Below are positions 32,519 to 41,692 of a stretch of 64,000 nt of DNA, piece after piece. Within the stretch, counting starts at the first letter, position 1, and each line of letters opens with the position of its first letter. Source of the DNA: Bog-473 sp963736525 (GTDB taxonomy: Bacteria; Actinomycetota; Acidimicrobiia; Acidimicrobiales; RAAP-2); NCBI GenBank assembly GCA_963736525.1, contig CAVTPF010000001.1, forward strand, positions 62,001 through 126,000. Reading direction: 5' to 3'. The notes beneath the pieces are model-generated. The model ran no database searches and was not told where the DNA came from. It saw only the letters and a list, made by a program, of their open reading frames with translations. The position numbers and the translations under genes are program-made.

Positions 32519-35484
32519 GGGCCCACCTCCGTCGTCGTTGATGCCGCAGCCGCCGGCCCCGAGCGCGACCGGGCCAGCGGGTCGGTGCCCAAGAAGGCCT
32601 CGCCCACGGCGGGTGACTCCAGGACCGCCCGGGGCGTGCCGCTGGCGAGCACCGAGCCGCGGTCCATCGCGACCAGGCGGTCCGCCAGCTCGGAAATGAA
32701 GGCAATGTCGTGCTCCACGATGAGCAGGGTGGCGTCGAGCCGGTCGCGCACGGTGCGCAGCAGCTCGCCCATGGCCTCCACCTCGCGCTGGGCCACGCCG
32801 GAGGAGGGCTCGTCGAGGAGGACCACCTTCGGCTGCAGGGCGACGACGGCGGCGAGGTCGACCAGGCGGCGCGAGCCGGTCGACAGCTCGCTCACCAGGT
32901 TGTCGGCGTAGCGGTCCAGGCCGAAGAGGTCCATGAGCTCATCGACCCGCCGGCGGACGGCGGCCTCCGTGCGCACCTGGGCCGGCAGGCGCAGGATGGC
33001 GTTGAAGGGGTCGCTCACGTCGGTGAAGCGCTCGAGCGAGACGGCCAGCGCGTCGCGCACGGTCAGGCCTGAGAAGAGGCGCGAGTCCTGGAACGAGCGG
33101 CCCAGCCCGAGCCGGGCGCGGGACGCCGCCGAGCGCTCCGTCACGTCGACGCCGCCGAGCTCGACGCGTCCGGTGTCGGCCCGGAGGAACCCGGAGACCA
33201 CGTCGAACAGCGTCGTCTTGCCGGCGCCGTTAGGCCCGATGATCCCGACGATCTCGCCGTGCCCGGCGTCGAGCGACACGTCGACGAGCGCCGCGTTCCC
33301 GCCGAAGTTGATCGAGATCCCGCGGACCTCCAGGGCGTGGCTTGTGTCCAGCTCGGCCGGGGCTCCGACGGTGTGGGCCCCGAGCGAGTCGGAGGCCTTC
33401 TTGAGATAGATGGACCACAAGAGCTCGGGATGGGCCGCCAGCTCCTCGGCCGGGCCGGAGAACCGCACCGCCCCGGTCTCCATGACGTAGACGCGGTCGG
33501 CCACCGCCACGGCGACGTTCATCGACTGCTCGACCAGCAAGATAGCGGTCCCCGCCCGCCGCATCGACTCGATGGCGCGGAGCAGCTGCTCGACGACGAG
33601 CGGCGAGAGCCCGAGCGAGAGCTCGTCAATGAGGAACAGCTTGGGCCGGGTGATGGTGGCCATGGCCAGGGCGAGCATCTGCTGCTGGCCCCCCGAAAGG
33701 TTGGCCGCCCGTTCGCTGCGGCGCGAGGCCAGGGTCGGGAACGCGTCCAATGCCTCCGCGATCATGTCGACGTCGCGTTCGCCACGGCGGCGGCCCTGCC
33801 AGGCTGCGGCGCGCAAGTTCTCCTCGACGCGCAGGTTGGGGAAGATCCCCTCGTCGCCGGGCACCTGGGCGATGCCGAGCCGCGCGATCTCGTCCGGCGG
33901 CAGGTGGGTGATGTCGCGGCCGTCGAAGACGATGGCCCCGTGGTCGGCCTCGACGACGCCCCCGATCGCCCGCAGCAACGTCGACTTGCCCGCCCCGTTG
34001 GTGCCGAGCAGCGCCACGATCTCTCCCTCGCCGACCTCGATCGCCACGTCACCGAGCACGGTGACGCCGTCGTAGCCCACGGCCAGCTCGCGCACCGCCA
34101 GGAGCGGGAGCCGCCCGGCGTGGCGGTCGACGAGCATCTGGGCCCGGGTGCGCATGGAGGTCCACACGTTGCGGACATCGCGCGCGATGAGCCCGCCCGC
34201 GCTGGCCACGACCAGGCCCCCGATGGTGAAGATGGGCACCAGGATCAGCAGGCCGTAGCGGAATCCGACCGCGTCGCCCAGCGCGCCCACGGCAGGGAGG
34301 ACGAGGAATCCCGGCAGGATGAACAGTGCTCCGATGGAGAAGCCGACCGAGCGCACCCGGGCCGGGATGGCGAGCGAGAGGGCGGCCAGGACGCCCGGCC
34401 CCACGATGGCCAGCGAGGCATCGATCCCGGCGTTGCCGATGAAGGCGATCGGGACCGTCGGGGCCAGCGCGAAGAGGACGGCGAACCCCGCCGCCACGAC
34501 CGACGCCACGGCCAGCATGCGGAAGACCAGGCCGATGTCCCGCTGGGCCAGCCGGGTGGCGATCACGGCGCCCGCGGCGAGGCCGAGGAGGTCGAAGACC
34601 TGGATCGGCGCGATGAGCCAAGCGCGTTCCAGCGCGTCGAGGTGGAAGGTCTCCTGGTACTGCAGCGAGGCCAGGGAGGTGAAGCCGGCGATGGCGGCGG
34701 CGAGGAACGGCAGCGCGATGAAGATGCGGCGCAGCACGCCGATCTTCCACACCGTCCGCCAGGCCTCGCCGAGCGACGGCGGGGCCTCGACCGGGATGTC
34801 GGGCGCGGCGGCGGGCGCGGGCGCCGGGGCGTCGCCCAGCAGGGCCGGCTCGCCGCGCTCGGAGGCGAGCATCTGCTCGGCGAGTTCCATCTGCTCGTGG
34901 CGCCCCCGGGAGGGCTCGCGCAGGCGCAGGCCAACGACGACCACGATGACGATCGGCACGGCGAAGAAGAAGAAGGGCGCTCGCCACGACCACACCGCGG
35001 CCAGCCCGGCGCCGAGCAGGACGCCCACGATGGCGCCGATGCTGATGCCCGAGCGGTGGGCCGAGTAGATGCGGGGGCGGGCCGGGACCGGGTAGTAGTC
35101 GGCCAGCAGTGAGTTGTGGGTGGGGAAGATCACGGCCTGCCCCATGGAGACGCCGACCAGCATGATCGTCGCCACCACGACGCCCTGGGCCAACCCGAGG
35201 CCGATGGAGAAGCCGGCCCCGACCAGGGCGCCGATGAGTGCGATGCGGACCCGGTGGGTGCGGTCGGCAAGGACGGCTATGGGCAGCGTGCAGGCGAGCG
35301 CCGCGGCGCCCGCGATGGCCACGATCAGGAGGATGCCGGCATTGGTCAGGTGGAAGGCGTCGCGGATGTTCGGCGTGAGCACGTTGAAGGCGCTCTGGGT
35401 GGCCTGGTCGAGTAGCTCAATTCCGAAGAGCACCCCCAGCGGGAACAGGGAGACGCCCGCACCGAGCTTGGCCATGCGGCTCAC
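32515..35484 (-). CDS. Triple fusion: MFS transporter - LivF ATPase - LivG ATPase
   Basis: 989 residues. About residues 1-435 are an MFS permease with roughly 12 helices (VLADRTHRVRIAL in the helix 2-3 loop, a second half from IFIALPFLAAAIAGF). Two complete ABC ATPases follow: a LivF-like one (GTNGAGKST, NLSGGQQQMLALA, LFLIDELSLGL) and a LivG-like one (GPNGAGKTT, SELSTGSRRLVDLA, VVLLDEPSSGV). GTG start at 35484 overlaps the LivH-LivM stop as GTGA; ATG 35475 is an alternative. The ATPases should drive the neighbouring LivHM permease; the role of the attached MFS is unknown. The reading frame is continuous. Confidence 0.9.
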   Translation of the reverse strand: MSRMAKLGAGVSLFPLGVLFGIELLDQATQSAFNVLTPNIRDAFHLTNAGILLIVAIAGAAALACTLPIAVLADRTHRVRIALIGALVGAGFSIGLGLAQGVVVATIMLVGVSMGQAVIFPTHNSLLADYYPVPARPRIYSAHRSGISIGAIVGVLLGAGLAAVWSWRAPFFFFAVPIVIVVVVGLRLREPSRGRHEQMELAEQMLASERGEPALLGDAPAPAPAAAPDIPVEAPPSLGEAWRTVWKIGVLRRIFIALPFLAAAIAGFTSLASLQYQETFHLDALERAWLIAPIQVFDLLGLAAGAVIATRLAQRDIGLVFRMLAVASVVAAGFAVLFALAPTVPIAFIGNAGIDASLAIVGPGVLAALSLAIPARVRSVGFSIGALFILPGFLVLPAVGALGDAVGFRYGLLILVPIFTIGGLVVASAGGLIARDVRNVWTSMRTRAQMLVDRHAGRLPLLAVRELAVGYDGVTVLGDVAIEVGEGEIVALLGTNGAGKSTLLRAIGGVVEADHGAIVFDGRDITHLPPDEIARLGIAQVPGDEGIFPNLRVEENLRAAAWQGRRRGERDVDMIAEALDAFPTLASRRSERAANLSGGQQQMLALAMATITRPKLFLIDELSLGLSPLVVEQLLRAIESMRRAGTAILLVEQSMNVAVAVADRVYVMETGAVRFSGPAEELAAHPELLWSIYLKKASDSLGAHTVGAPAELDTSHALEVRGISINFGGNAALVDVSLDAGHGEIVGIIGPNGAGKTTLFDVVSGFLRADTGRVELGGVDVTERSAASRARLGLGRSFQDSRLFSGLTVRDALAVSLERFTDVSDPFNAILRLPAQVRTEAAVRRRVDELMDLFGLDRYADNLVSELSTGSRRLVDLAAVVALQPKVVLLDEPSSGVAQREVEAMGELLRTVRDRLDATLLIVEHDIAFISELADRLVAMDRGSVLASGTPRAVLESPAVGEAFLGTDPLARSRSGPAAAASTTTEVGP

Positions 35485-37466
35485 GGCACCGGCACCGGCT
35501 GGACGGGGCCGCCGAGACCACCCGCCGCAGCCGCCTTGCGCCGGACCAGCGCGTCGACCGCCCATGCGCGCAGGTCGTAGCAGAGGCCGGCCAGGCCGCG
35601 GGGGAAGAGCATGAGCACGAGCAGCACGCCGAGCCCGGCGGGGAACAGCTGCCAGCTCGGCGGGAGGTAGATGGTGCTGCCCTCGACGATGGCAGCACCG
35701 AGGATCGCCCCGAGGGCGGAGCCGAGCCCGCCGACGGCCGTCGCCGTGAACACCACCAGGCTCACGGGCACGAGGAACGAGGTCTCCTGGTAGGACTGGT
35801 TGACCACCAGGAGGAGGCAGCCGCCGAGGCCGGCGATGAAGCCCGAGATGGCGAAGGCGGTCAGCTTGGCCGACATGACGCGCACCCCGTAGCCCGCCGC
35901 CGCCCGCTGGTTGGTGGGCAGCGCGCGCAGGACGCGACCCGTCCGGCTGTGCCGCAGGCCGTACATGGCGACGAGCACGAGCACGAGCACCCCGAGGCAG
36001 AGCTCGAAGACGGAGGCCTGCGACGTGATGGCGAGACCGAAGAGGTAGGGGACCCCGAGCTGGCCCTGGGGGATCCAGGAGAACTCTTCGCGGACCAGGA
36101 GATAGCCGGAGGCGGCGAGGGCGAAGGCGAGCGTGGTGACGGCGGCGAACATGCCGTCGAGGCGCAGGGTGGGGATGCCGACCACTGCGGCCACGGCGGC
36201 CGCGGCCGCACCGGCCAGCAGGAGGGCGAGGCTGAGGTCCCAGTGCCAGTCGAGCAGCGCGACGCCGCCGACGGTGGCCCCGACGCCGGCGAAGGACATC
36301 TGGCCCAGGCCGACCTGGCCTGACCACCCGGTCAAAACGACGACGGAGCAGCCGACGATGGCGAGCACGACGAGGGAGGAGGTGCGGATGAGCTCGCCCG
36401 GCCCCATCCACAGCGGCAGCGTGCAGGCGGCGGCGAAGGCGATGAGCGCCGCTGCCGGCGTTCCGACGCGGACCTCGGTCAGGTCGCGCGACGCTGCGGG
36501 CAGGTCGCGCACGCTGCCGGCCAAGGCCAGCGTCGACTCGGCCTCGCGGTCGGTGTGGCGCGCCAGCAGCTGGCGCACGACGATGGCGGCGAAGACCACA
36601 GCGGCCAGGACGGCGAGCCCGAGCGCGGGGTTGGAGGGTTCGTCCCACGCCACCCCCTGCTGCAGGATCCCGAGGGCGACGGCGGAGGCCGCGATGACGG
36701 GCAGCTCGGTGAAGTTGCCCAAGGCGAGGGCCGCCAGCGCGGTGACCAGTGCGGTGAGCCCGAACGTCGGGTCGAGCGGGAGGCCCAGGATGGCGGCCTG
36801 GAAGAAGATGCTCACGAACGAGAGGACACCTGCCACCACCCAGGTGATCGATTGCAGCCGGCCGACGGGGATGCCGAGCATGGAGGCGCGGTCGCGCCGG
36901 TCCCCGGTCGCCTGCACGGCGATCCCGATGTCGCTGCGGGTGAACCAGATCGACACGGCGGCCAGGCACCCCACCGACACGACCACCGCAACCAGGTCGT
37001 TGGCGTCGAAGACGACCGGCCCGACGTGCCAGCTGACGTGCCATGGGAACGTGACCACGGCGGTGGCGATCGGCGTCTGGCCCCACAGGCGCGGGATCAG
37101 CAGGCTGAGGACGACCAGGAGCTGCGAGAGCCCGATGGTCACCACCGTCAAGATGAGGCGCGGGGAGCGGCGGAACCTCCGCACCACGATGATCTCCACT
37201 GCGGCCGTCAGGATGACCGATGCCACCAGGCCGGTGGCGAGACCGAGGAAGTAGTTGACGCCGGAGAAGCCGATCAGACCGACGGCCAGGACGGCCGGGG
37301 CCGTGCCGAGGTCGCCCTGGGCGAAGTTGATCACCTTGTTCAGGCGGTACGTGAGCCCCAACCCGAGCGCCATCAGCGAGCCGAGCAGGCCGAGAACGAC
37401 CCCCTGGAGCCACACGCCGAAGGGCACGGGGAACAGGATGAGCTGCAGGGCGAGCACCGCCGCCAC
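35481..37466 (-). CDS. Fused LivH-LivM branched-chain amino acid-type ABC permease
   Basis: 661 residues. The N-terminal ~300 residues are LivH-like (GLGLTYRLNKVINFAQGDLG, VQATGDRRDRASMLGI); the C-terminal ~320 are LivM-like (GQVGLGQMSFAGVGA, SRTGRVLRALPTNQRAAAGYGV, GGLGSALGAILGA). Together they form the membrane channel of a HAAT-family importer in one chain. GTG start; no strong ribosome site. First gene of the three-gene operon whose products are all fused or anchored. Fusion of H and M is known in other actinobacteria. Confidence 0.92.
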   Translation of the reverse strand: MAAVLALQLILFPVPFGVWLQGVVLGLLGSLMALGLGLTYRLNKVINFAQGDLGTAPAVLAVGLIGFSGVNYFLGLATGLVASVILTAAVEIIVVRRFRRSPRLILTVVTIGLSQLLVVLSLLIPRLWGQTPIATAVVTFPWHVSWHVGPVVFDANDLVAVVVSVGCLAAVSIWFTRSDIGIAVQATGDRRDRASMLGIPVGRLQSITWVVAGVLSFVSIFFQAAILGLPLDPTFGLTALVTALAALALGNFTELPVIAASAVALGILQQGVAWDEPSNPALGLAVLAAVVFAAIVVRQLLARHTDREAESTLALAGSVRDLPAASRDLTEVRVGTPAAALIAFAAACTLPLWMGPGELIRTSSLVVLAIVGCSVVVLTGWSGQVGLGQMSFAGVGATVGGVALLDWHWDLSLALLLAGAAAAAVAAVVGIPTLRLDGMFAAVTTLAFALAASGYLLVREEFSWIPQGQLGVPYLFGLAITSQASVFELCLGVLVLVLVAMYGLRHSRTGRVLRALPTNQRAAAGYGVRVMSAKLTAFAISGFIAGLGGCLLLVVNQSYQETSFLVPVSLVVFTATAVGGLGSALGAILGAAIVEGSTIYLPPSWQLFPAGLGVLLVLMLFPRGLAGLCYDLRAWAVDALVRRKAAAAGGLGGPVQPVPVP

Positions 37467-37845
37467 GGATGCAACGGCCGCGACCGCTGTCCCACTGCGC
37501 TCCGGCAGCCGCAGGTGCGCCCTCAGGGACTCACACCCGTGTCATGGCTCGCGGACCCGCGGCCTCGTGCCTGCTGTCGCATGGCGAACTCGCCCCCCCG
37601 GGTAGCTCACTCGTACTGATGCCTGATCGTGCGGGGGCTCAGGGTAGCGGTCCGGCGGTGGTCCGCCAAGGGTCCAATCTCCGCGCCGTCCACGGCCGTT
37701 GTCCCTGGGAACGGGAGAGGAGGGTCATGGCCGCTGCACCCCTGGAGACCCTCAGGGACACCCCTGAGCTCCCGAGGTTGCCCTCAGGGTCAGATGAGGG
37801 TCCTTCCGGATTCACGGTTGGGTCGCCCGCCGTCAGGCTGGCACC
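37467..37845. other. 379-bp gene-free divergent region with CTCAGGG motifs
   Basis: It separates the Liv-like operon (left, minus) from the LolD/FtsX-type exporter (right, plus). No convincing gene. The right half holds CTCAGGG-type palindromes described separately, and another CCTCAGGG lies at 37521-37528. A CAGGCT -10-like element (37834-37839) lies 6 nt before ATG 37846. Confidence 0.6.
37751..37800. promoter_or_regulatory. Paired CTCAGGG palindromes upstream of the exporter genes
   Basis: CTCAGGG-acac-CCCTGAG (37751-37768) is a perfect 7-4-7 inverted repeat; CCCTCA-8 nt-TGAGGG (37781-37800) is a second, 6-8-6. They lie 46-95 bp before ATG 37846, where an activator or repressor would bind. 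No regulator gene is adjacent, so the binding protein is unknown. Confidence 0.5.
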
Positions 37846-38646
37846 ATGGAGTTGTTCGTCGGAGTTCCGAAACGAGGCAGAGTGACGCTCACCGACCAGG
37901 TACCTCCCTCACAACGCGCGGCCTCACCCGCCGCGCACGCGGTGGACCTGCGCAAGACCTACGGCACCGGGCAGGCAACTGTGCACGCGCTGGCGGGCAT
38001 AGACGTCACCTTCGAGCGCGGGCGCTTCACCGCCGTCATGGGCCCGTCGGGCTCGGGAAAGTCGACGCTGATGCACTGCATGGCCGGTCTCGACCGCCCC
38101 ACGTCGGGCGAGGCCTACGTCGGCGAGCTCGACATCGGGAACCTCGACGACAAGGGCCTGACCGAGATGCGGCGCGACCGGATCGGCTTCGTCTTCCAGT
38201 CGTTCAACCTTGTGCCCACCCTCACCGCCGGGGAGAACATCACCCTGCCGGCCGACCTCGCCGGCAAGAAGGTGGACAAGGAGTGGTTCGACTACCTGGT
38301 GGGCCAGCTGGGCATCGGCGACCGCCTGTCCCACCGGCCCACCGAGATGTCGGGCGGCCAGCAGCAGCGCTGCGCCTGTGCCCGGGCCCTGATCAACCGG
38401 CCCGACCTGATCTTCGCCGACGAGCCCACCGGGAACCTCGACTCCAACTCCTCCGCCGAGATGCTGGCCTTCTTGCGCCGTTCGGTGACCGAGTTCGGCC
38501 AGTCCATTGTCATGGTCACCCACGACCCCCGCGGCGCCTCCTACGCCGACCGGGTCGTCTTCCTGGCCGACGGCAACATCGTCGACGAGATGCGCGACCC
38601 CACCCCCGAATCCGTCCTGGAGCGCATCGGCAGTCTGGGCGCCTGA
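37846..38646 (+). CDS. ABC transporter ATPase, LolD/MacB-type
   Basis: 266 residues. Walker A GPSGSGKST, Q-loop FVFQSFNLVPTLTAGEN, signature MSGGQQQRCACARAL, Walker B LIFADEPTGNLDS and H-loop VTHDPRGASYADR place it in the LolD/MacB group that powers FtsX-like permeases. Start taken at ATG 37846, 6 nt after a CAGGCT -10-like element; GTG 37882 is possible and closer to the domain. One base separates its stop from the permease start, so the two genes are an operon. Confidence 0.92.
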   Translation: MELFVGVPKRGRVTLTDQVPPSQRAASPAAHAVDLRKTYGTGQATVHALAGIDVTFERGRFTAVMGPSGSGKSTLMHCMAGLDRPTSGEAYVGELDIGNLDDKGLTEMRRDRIGFVFQSFNLVPTLTAGENITLPADLAGKKVDKEWFDYLVGQLGIGDRLSHRPTEMSGGQQQRCACARALINRPDLIFADEPTGNLDSNSSAEMLAFLRRSVTEFGQSIVMVTHDPRGASYADRVVFLADGNIVDEMRDPTPESVLERIGSLGA

Positions 38647-38647
38647 C

Positions 38648-41173
38648 GTGTGGCGGGTCACGATCAAGGGGCTGCTGGCCCACAAGCTCCGCCTGGCCCT
38701 GACCGCGCTGGCCATCGTGCTCGGGGTGACGTTCATCGCCGGGACCTTCGTCCTGACCGACACCCTGCACAACACGTTCGACACGCTCTTCGGCAACATC
38801 TACCAGAACATCGACTTCCAGGTGCGTGGCGTGGCCCAGTTCGGCAGCGGTGGGACGGCGACGCGCAACCCGGTCCCCGAGTCGCTCGTCGCCACGGTGC
38901 AGGGCGTCCCCGGCGTGGAGGCCGCCGAGGGCTCGGTCACCGGCTACGCCCAGTACATCGGACACGACGGCAAGGCCATCTCCACCGGCGGTGCGCCCAC
39001 GCTCGGGGTGTCCTTCGACCCCAACCAGCAGATCTCCGCGCTCCGGCTCGTCCAGGGCACGCGGCCGACGACGCCCGACGACGTCGTGATGGACCTCGGC
39101 ACGGCGCAGAAGTACCACTTCTCGGTTGGCCAGCGTGTGCGGATCCTGCTGCAGGGGCCGACCAAGACGTTCACCATCAGCGGCATCGCACGCTTCGGGA
39201 CGGCCGACAACCTCGCTGGGGCGACGTTGGCCGCCTTCGACATACCGACCGCGCAGTCGCTCCTGGGTGCGGTGGGCCAGTTCGACACCATCAACGTCGT
39301 GACCCAGCCCGGCGCGGACAAGGCAGTGGTCCAACACGCCATCGCCCGCGTCGTGCCGCGCGGCGTCGAGGTGGTCACGGGCCAGACCGTCGTCAACGAG
39401 GCGACGAACGCCATCGGCCAGGCGCTGGGCTTCCTCAACACGGCCCTTCTCGTCTTCGCCTTCATCGCGCTCTTCGTGGGCGGCTTCACCATCTTGAACA
39501 CCTTCTCCATCACCGTGGGCCAGCGCACGCGGGAGCTGGCGCTCCTGCGCATCGTCGGGGCGAGCCGACGTCAGGTGTTCCGCTCTGTCCTCGGCGAGGC
39601 GGCGATCGTCGGAGTGGTGGCCTCGCTCATCGGCCTCGGGCTGGGGGTGCTGGCGGCCGTCGGGTTGGAGAAGCTGCTGAGCGGGTTCGGGGTCACGCTG
39701 CCCTCGGGGTCCCTCGTCTTCGAGGCGCGCACGGTCATCGTCTGTCTCGTCGTGGGCGTCGGGGTGACGCTCGTGGCCGCCATCAGCCCGGCCCGCCGCG
39801 CCGTCCGCATCGCCCCGGTGGCGGCGGTGTCCGCCCAGCAGACCGAGGAAGAGGTCCCCTTGCGGCGGCGGTTCACCCGCGGCGGCATCATCACCGTGAT
39901 CGGGGTGGCTCTCCTCGCCTGGGGTCTCACCGCGCCGGCCATCGCGCTGGTCGGCCTCGGCGCGGTCCTCATCTTCGTCGGCGTGGCCATGCTGGCGCCG
40001 GCCGTGGCCCGGCCGATCGCCAGCGTCATCGGCCGTCCGCTCGCCCGCCTGCTCGGCACCTCGGGCCGGCTGGGCCGGGAGAACTCCATGCGCAGCCCCC
40101 GGCGGACGGCGCAGACGTCGTCGGCTCTGATGGTCGGGCTCGCCCTCGTCTCGGCCATCGCCGTGTTCGGCGCCTCCCTGTCCCGCTCGGCCACCGCCAG
40201 CGTGGACAACGCCATCAGCGCCGACCTCATCGTCTCGACCACGAATAACTCCGGCAACGGGAACTTCAGTCAGGTGGTGCCCACGGTGGCGTCCTCGGTG
40301 CCCGGCGTCACCGCCTCGACCACCGTCTACGGCAACCAGTTCGAGTTCCGCTCCTCCCTCGAGTCCCTGCTCGCCATCGGGACCAAGGAGATGTCCCAGA
40401 CCGTCATCTTGAACACGACGTCGGGCAGCGGTGCGCCGGCGCTGGCCGCCGGCGACCTGCTCGTCGACACGACGACGGCCAACTCCGACCACCTCACGGT
40501 GGGCGAGCCGGTCCCGGTGAAGTTCGCGCTCACGGGCCGCCAAACCATGCGCATCGGCGGCATTTACCAGCCCAACGCGCTCGTGGGGCACTTCCTCGTC
40601 AGCCAGGCCTTCTTCCTGCGCCACTTCCAGAACCCGTTGCCCGGCGCCGTGCTGTTGAAGACCGACGGTAGCTCCGGGGTGGAGCATGCGGTCGCCCGTG
40701 CCCTGGCGCCCTACCCCAACGTGAAGGTCCAGTCCCGGGCCCAATTCGAGGCATCCGAGTCGGCCCAGGTGAACCAGCTGCTGGGCCTGGTCTACGCCCT
40801 GCTCGCCCTGGCCGTGGTCATCGCGCTCATCGGCATCGTCAACACGCTGATGCTCTCGGTGTTCGAGCGCACCCACGAGATCGGCCTGCTGCGCGCCGTG
40901 GGCATGAAGCGGCGCCAGATCCGCGCCATGATCCGCTCCGAGTCGGTGATCCTCGCCGTGTTCGGCGCCATCATCGGCATCATCATCGGGACGGGGTTGG
41001 GCATCGCGCTCGTGTCCGCGCTGCACTCGCAGGGCATCACCAACACCGTGGTGCCGGTGTCGAGCCTGATCGTCTTCTTGATCCTGGCGGCCCTGCTCGG
41101 CCTGCTCGCCGCCAGCTGGCCGGCCCGCCGTGCCGCCCGGCTCGACGTGCTCGCAGCGATCGCGTCCGACTGA
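38648..41173 (+). CDS. FtsX-like / MacB-type ABC permease
   Basis: 841 residues with two FtsX modules: an N-terminal helix (LRLALTALAIVLGVTFIAGTF), a large extracytoplasmic MacB_PCD domain, three helices (from about 255), a repeated architecture in the second half, and three terminal helices (LVYALLALAVVIALIGIVN onwards, FERTHEIGLLRAVGMKRRQI between them). Such permeases do mechanical work on the envelope side, exporting lipids, peptides or antibiotics and rarely forming a pore. GTG start 1 nt after the ATPase stop. Confidence 0.92.
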   Translation: MWRVTIKGLLAHKLRLALTALAIVLGVTFIAGTFVLTDTLHNTFDTLFGNIYQNIDFQVRGVAQFGSGGTATRNPVPESLVATVQGVPGVEAAEGSVTGYAQYIGHDGKAISTGGAPTLGVSFDPNQQISALRLVQGTRPTTPDDVVMDLGTAQKYHFSVGQRVRILLQGPTKTFTISGIARFGTADNLAGATLAAFDIPTAQSLLGAVGQFDTINVVTQPGADKAVVQHAIARVVPRGVEVVTGQTVVNEATNAIGQALGFLNTALLVFAFIALFVGGFTILNTFSITVGQRTRELALLRIVGASRRQVFRSVLGEAAIVGVVASLIGLGLGVLAAVGLEKLLSGFGVTLPSGSLVFEARTVIVCLVVGVGVTLVAAISPARRAVRIAPVAAVSAQQTEEEVPLRRRFTRGGIITVIGVALLAWGLTAPAIALVGLGAVLIFVGVAMLAPAVARPIASVIGRPLARLLGTSGRLGRENSMRSPRRTAQTSSALMVGLALVSAIAVFGASLSRSATASVDNAISADLIVSTTNNSGNGNFSQVVPTVASSVPGVTASTTVYGNQFEFRSSLESLLAIGTKEMSQTVILNTTSGSGAPALAAGDLLVDTTTANSDHLTVGEPVPVKFALTGRQTMRIGGIYQPNALVGHFLVSQAFFLRHFQNPLPGAVLLKTDGSSGVEHAVARALAPYPNVKVQSRAQFEASESAQVNQLLGLVYALLALAVVIALIGIVNTLMLSVFERTHEIGLLRAVGMKRRQIRAMIRSESVILAVFGAIIGIIIGTGLGIALVSALHSQGITNTVVPVSSLIVFLILAALLGLLAASWPARRAARLDVLAAIASD

Positions 41174-41185
41174 GTCGACGAGGCC

Positions 41186-41437
41186 TCAGTGGCTGATGCG
41201 CCACCTGATGGTCACGCGTTCGAACGGCCTGTTCACCGCGGCGGCGATGTGCTTGCGCAGTGCGGGATCGAGATCCTCGAGGGTTTCGGACCATGACTTG
41301 GCGTAGATGTCCACGAAGAGGACGCCGCCCCACCCCAGGGTGGCAATCGTCTGGGTCACCCGGAGCCGCTCGTCGACCACAGCGACCTCGGTGACCGCGG
41401 CGCTGACCGAGCTCTGGAGTGCGGCGTCGACCGTCAC
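41186..41437 (-). CDS. Small hypothetical protein
   Basis: 83 residues, not recognised with confidence. Central VTEVAVVDERLRVTQTIATL and ITIRW-like strand at the end give it an alternating beta/alpha look faintly like Asp23-type domains. No signal peptide. GTG start without a strong ribosome site. It converges on the FtsX-type permease gene with 12 bp between. It might be a spurious frame, but codon third positions look coding. Confidence 0.4.
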   Translation of the reverse strand: MTVDAALQSSVSAAVTEVAVVDERLRVTQTIATLGWGGVLFVDIYAKSWSETLEDLDPALRKHIAAAVNRPFERVTIRWRISH

Positions 41438-41692
41438 GGGCGACCACCGCCCGGGGAAGGGACCGGCTGGCGGCGTGGACGCCCGCGTTCGCCGGCCGGG
41501 CCGGAAGCGGGCATTCGAACCACTGACGCATCGCCTTTCGTTCGGGGATCCAGGTTCGTCATGTCGTCAGCAACGCGGCCGCTCTTTCGGAGAGTTGTGT
41601 CCTCGTTGGGCACCCTGGCACGGGAACCCGGGTGTCCAGGTGTGCCGCCCCACGACCCGGTCGGCTGGACCGCTTTTCACTACAGTACCGAC

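Noticed and set aside
35485..37413. A giant minus-strand frame continuing upstream of the MFS-LivF-LivG start
   Set aside because: It reads the LivH-LivM gene in the wrong frame and gives Arg/Pro/Gly-rich nonsense; the GTGA junction defines the true start.
41505..41535. Minus-strand sequence resembling a tRNA T-loop (GGTTCGAAT)
   Set aside because: The flanking bases cannot form a 5-bp T stem and no anticodon or acceptor stem is found nearby, so neither a tRNA gene nor an attachment site is supported.
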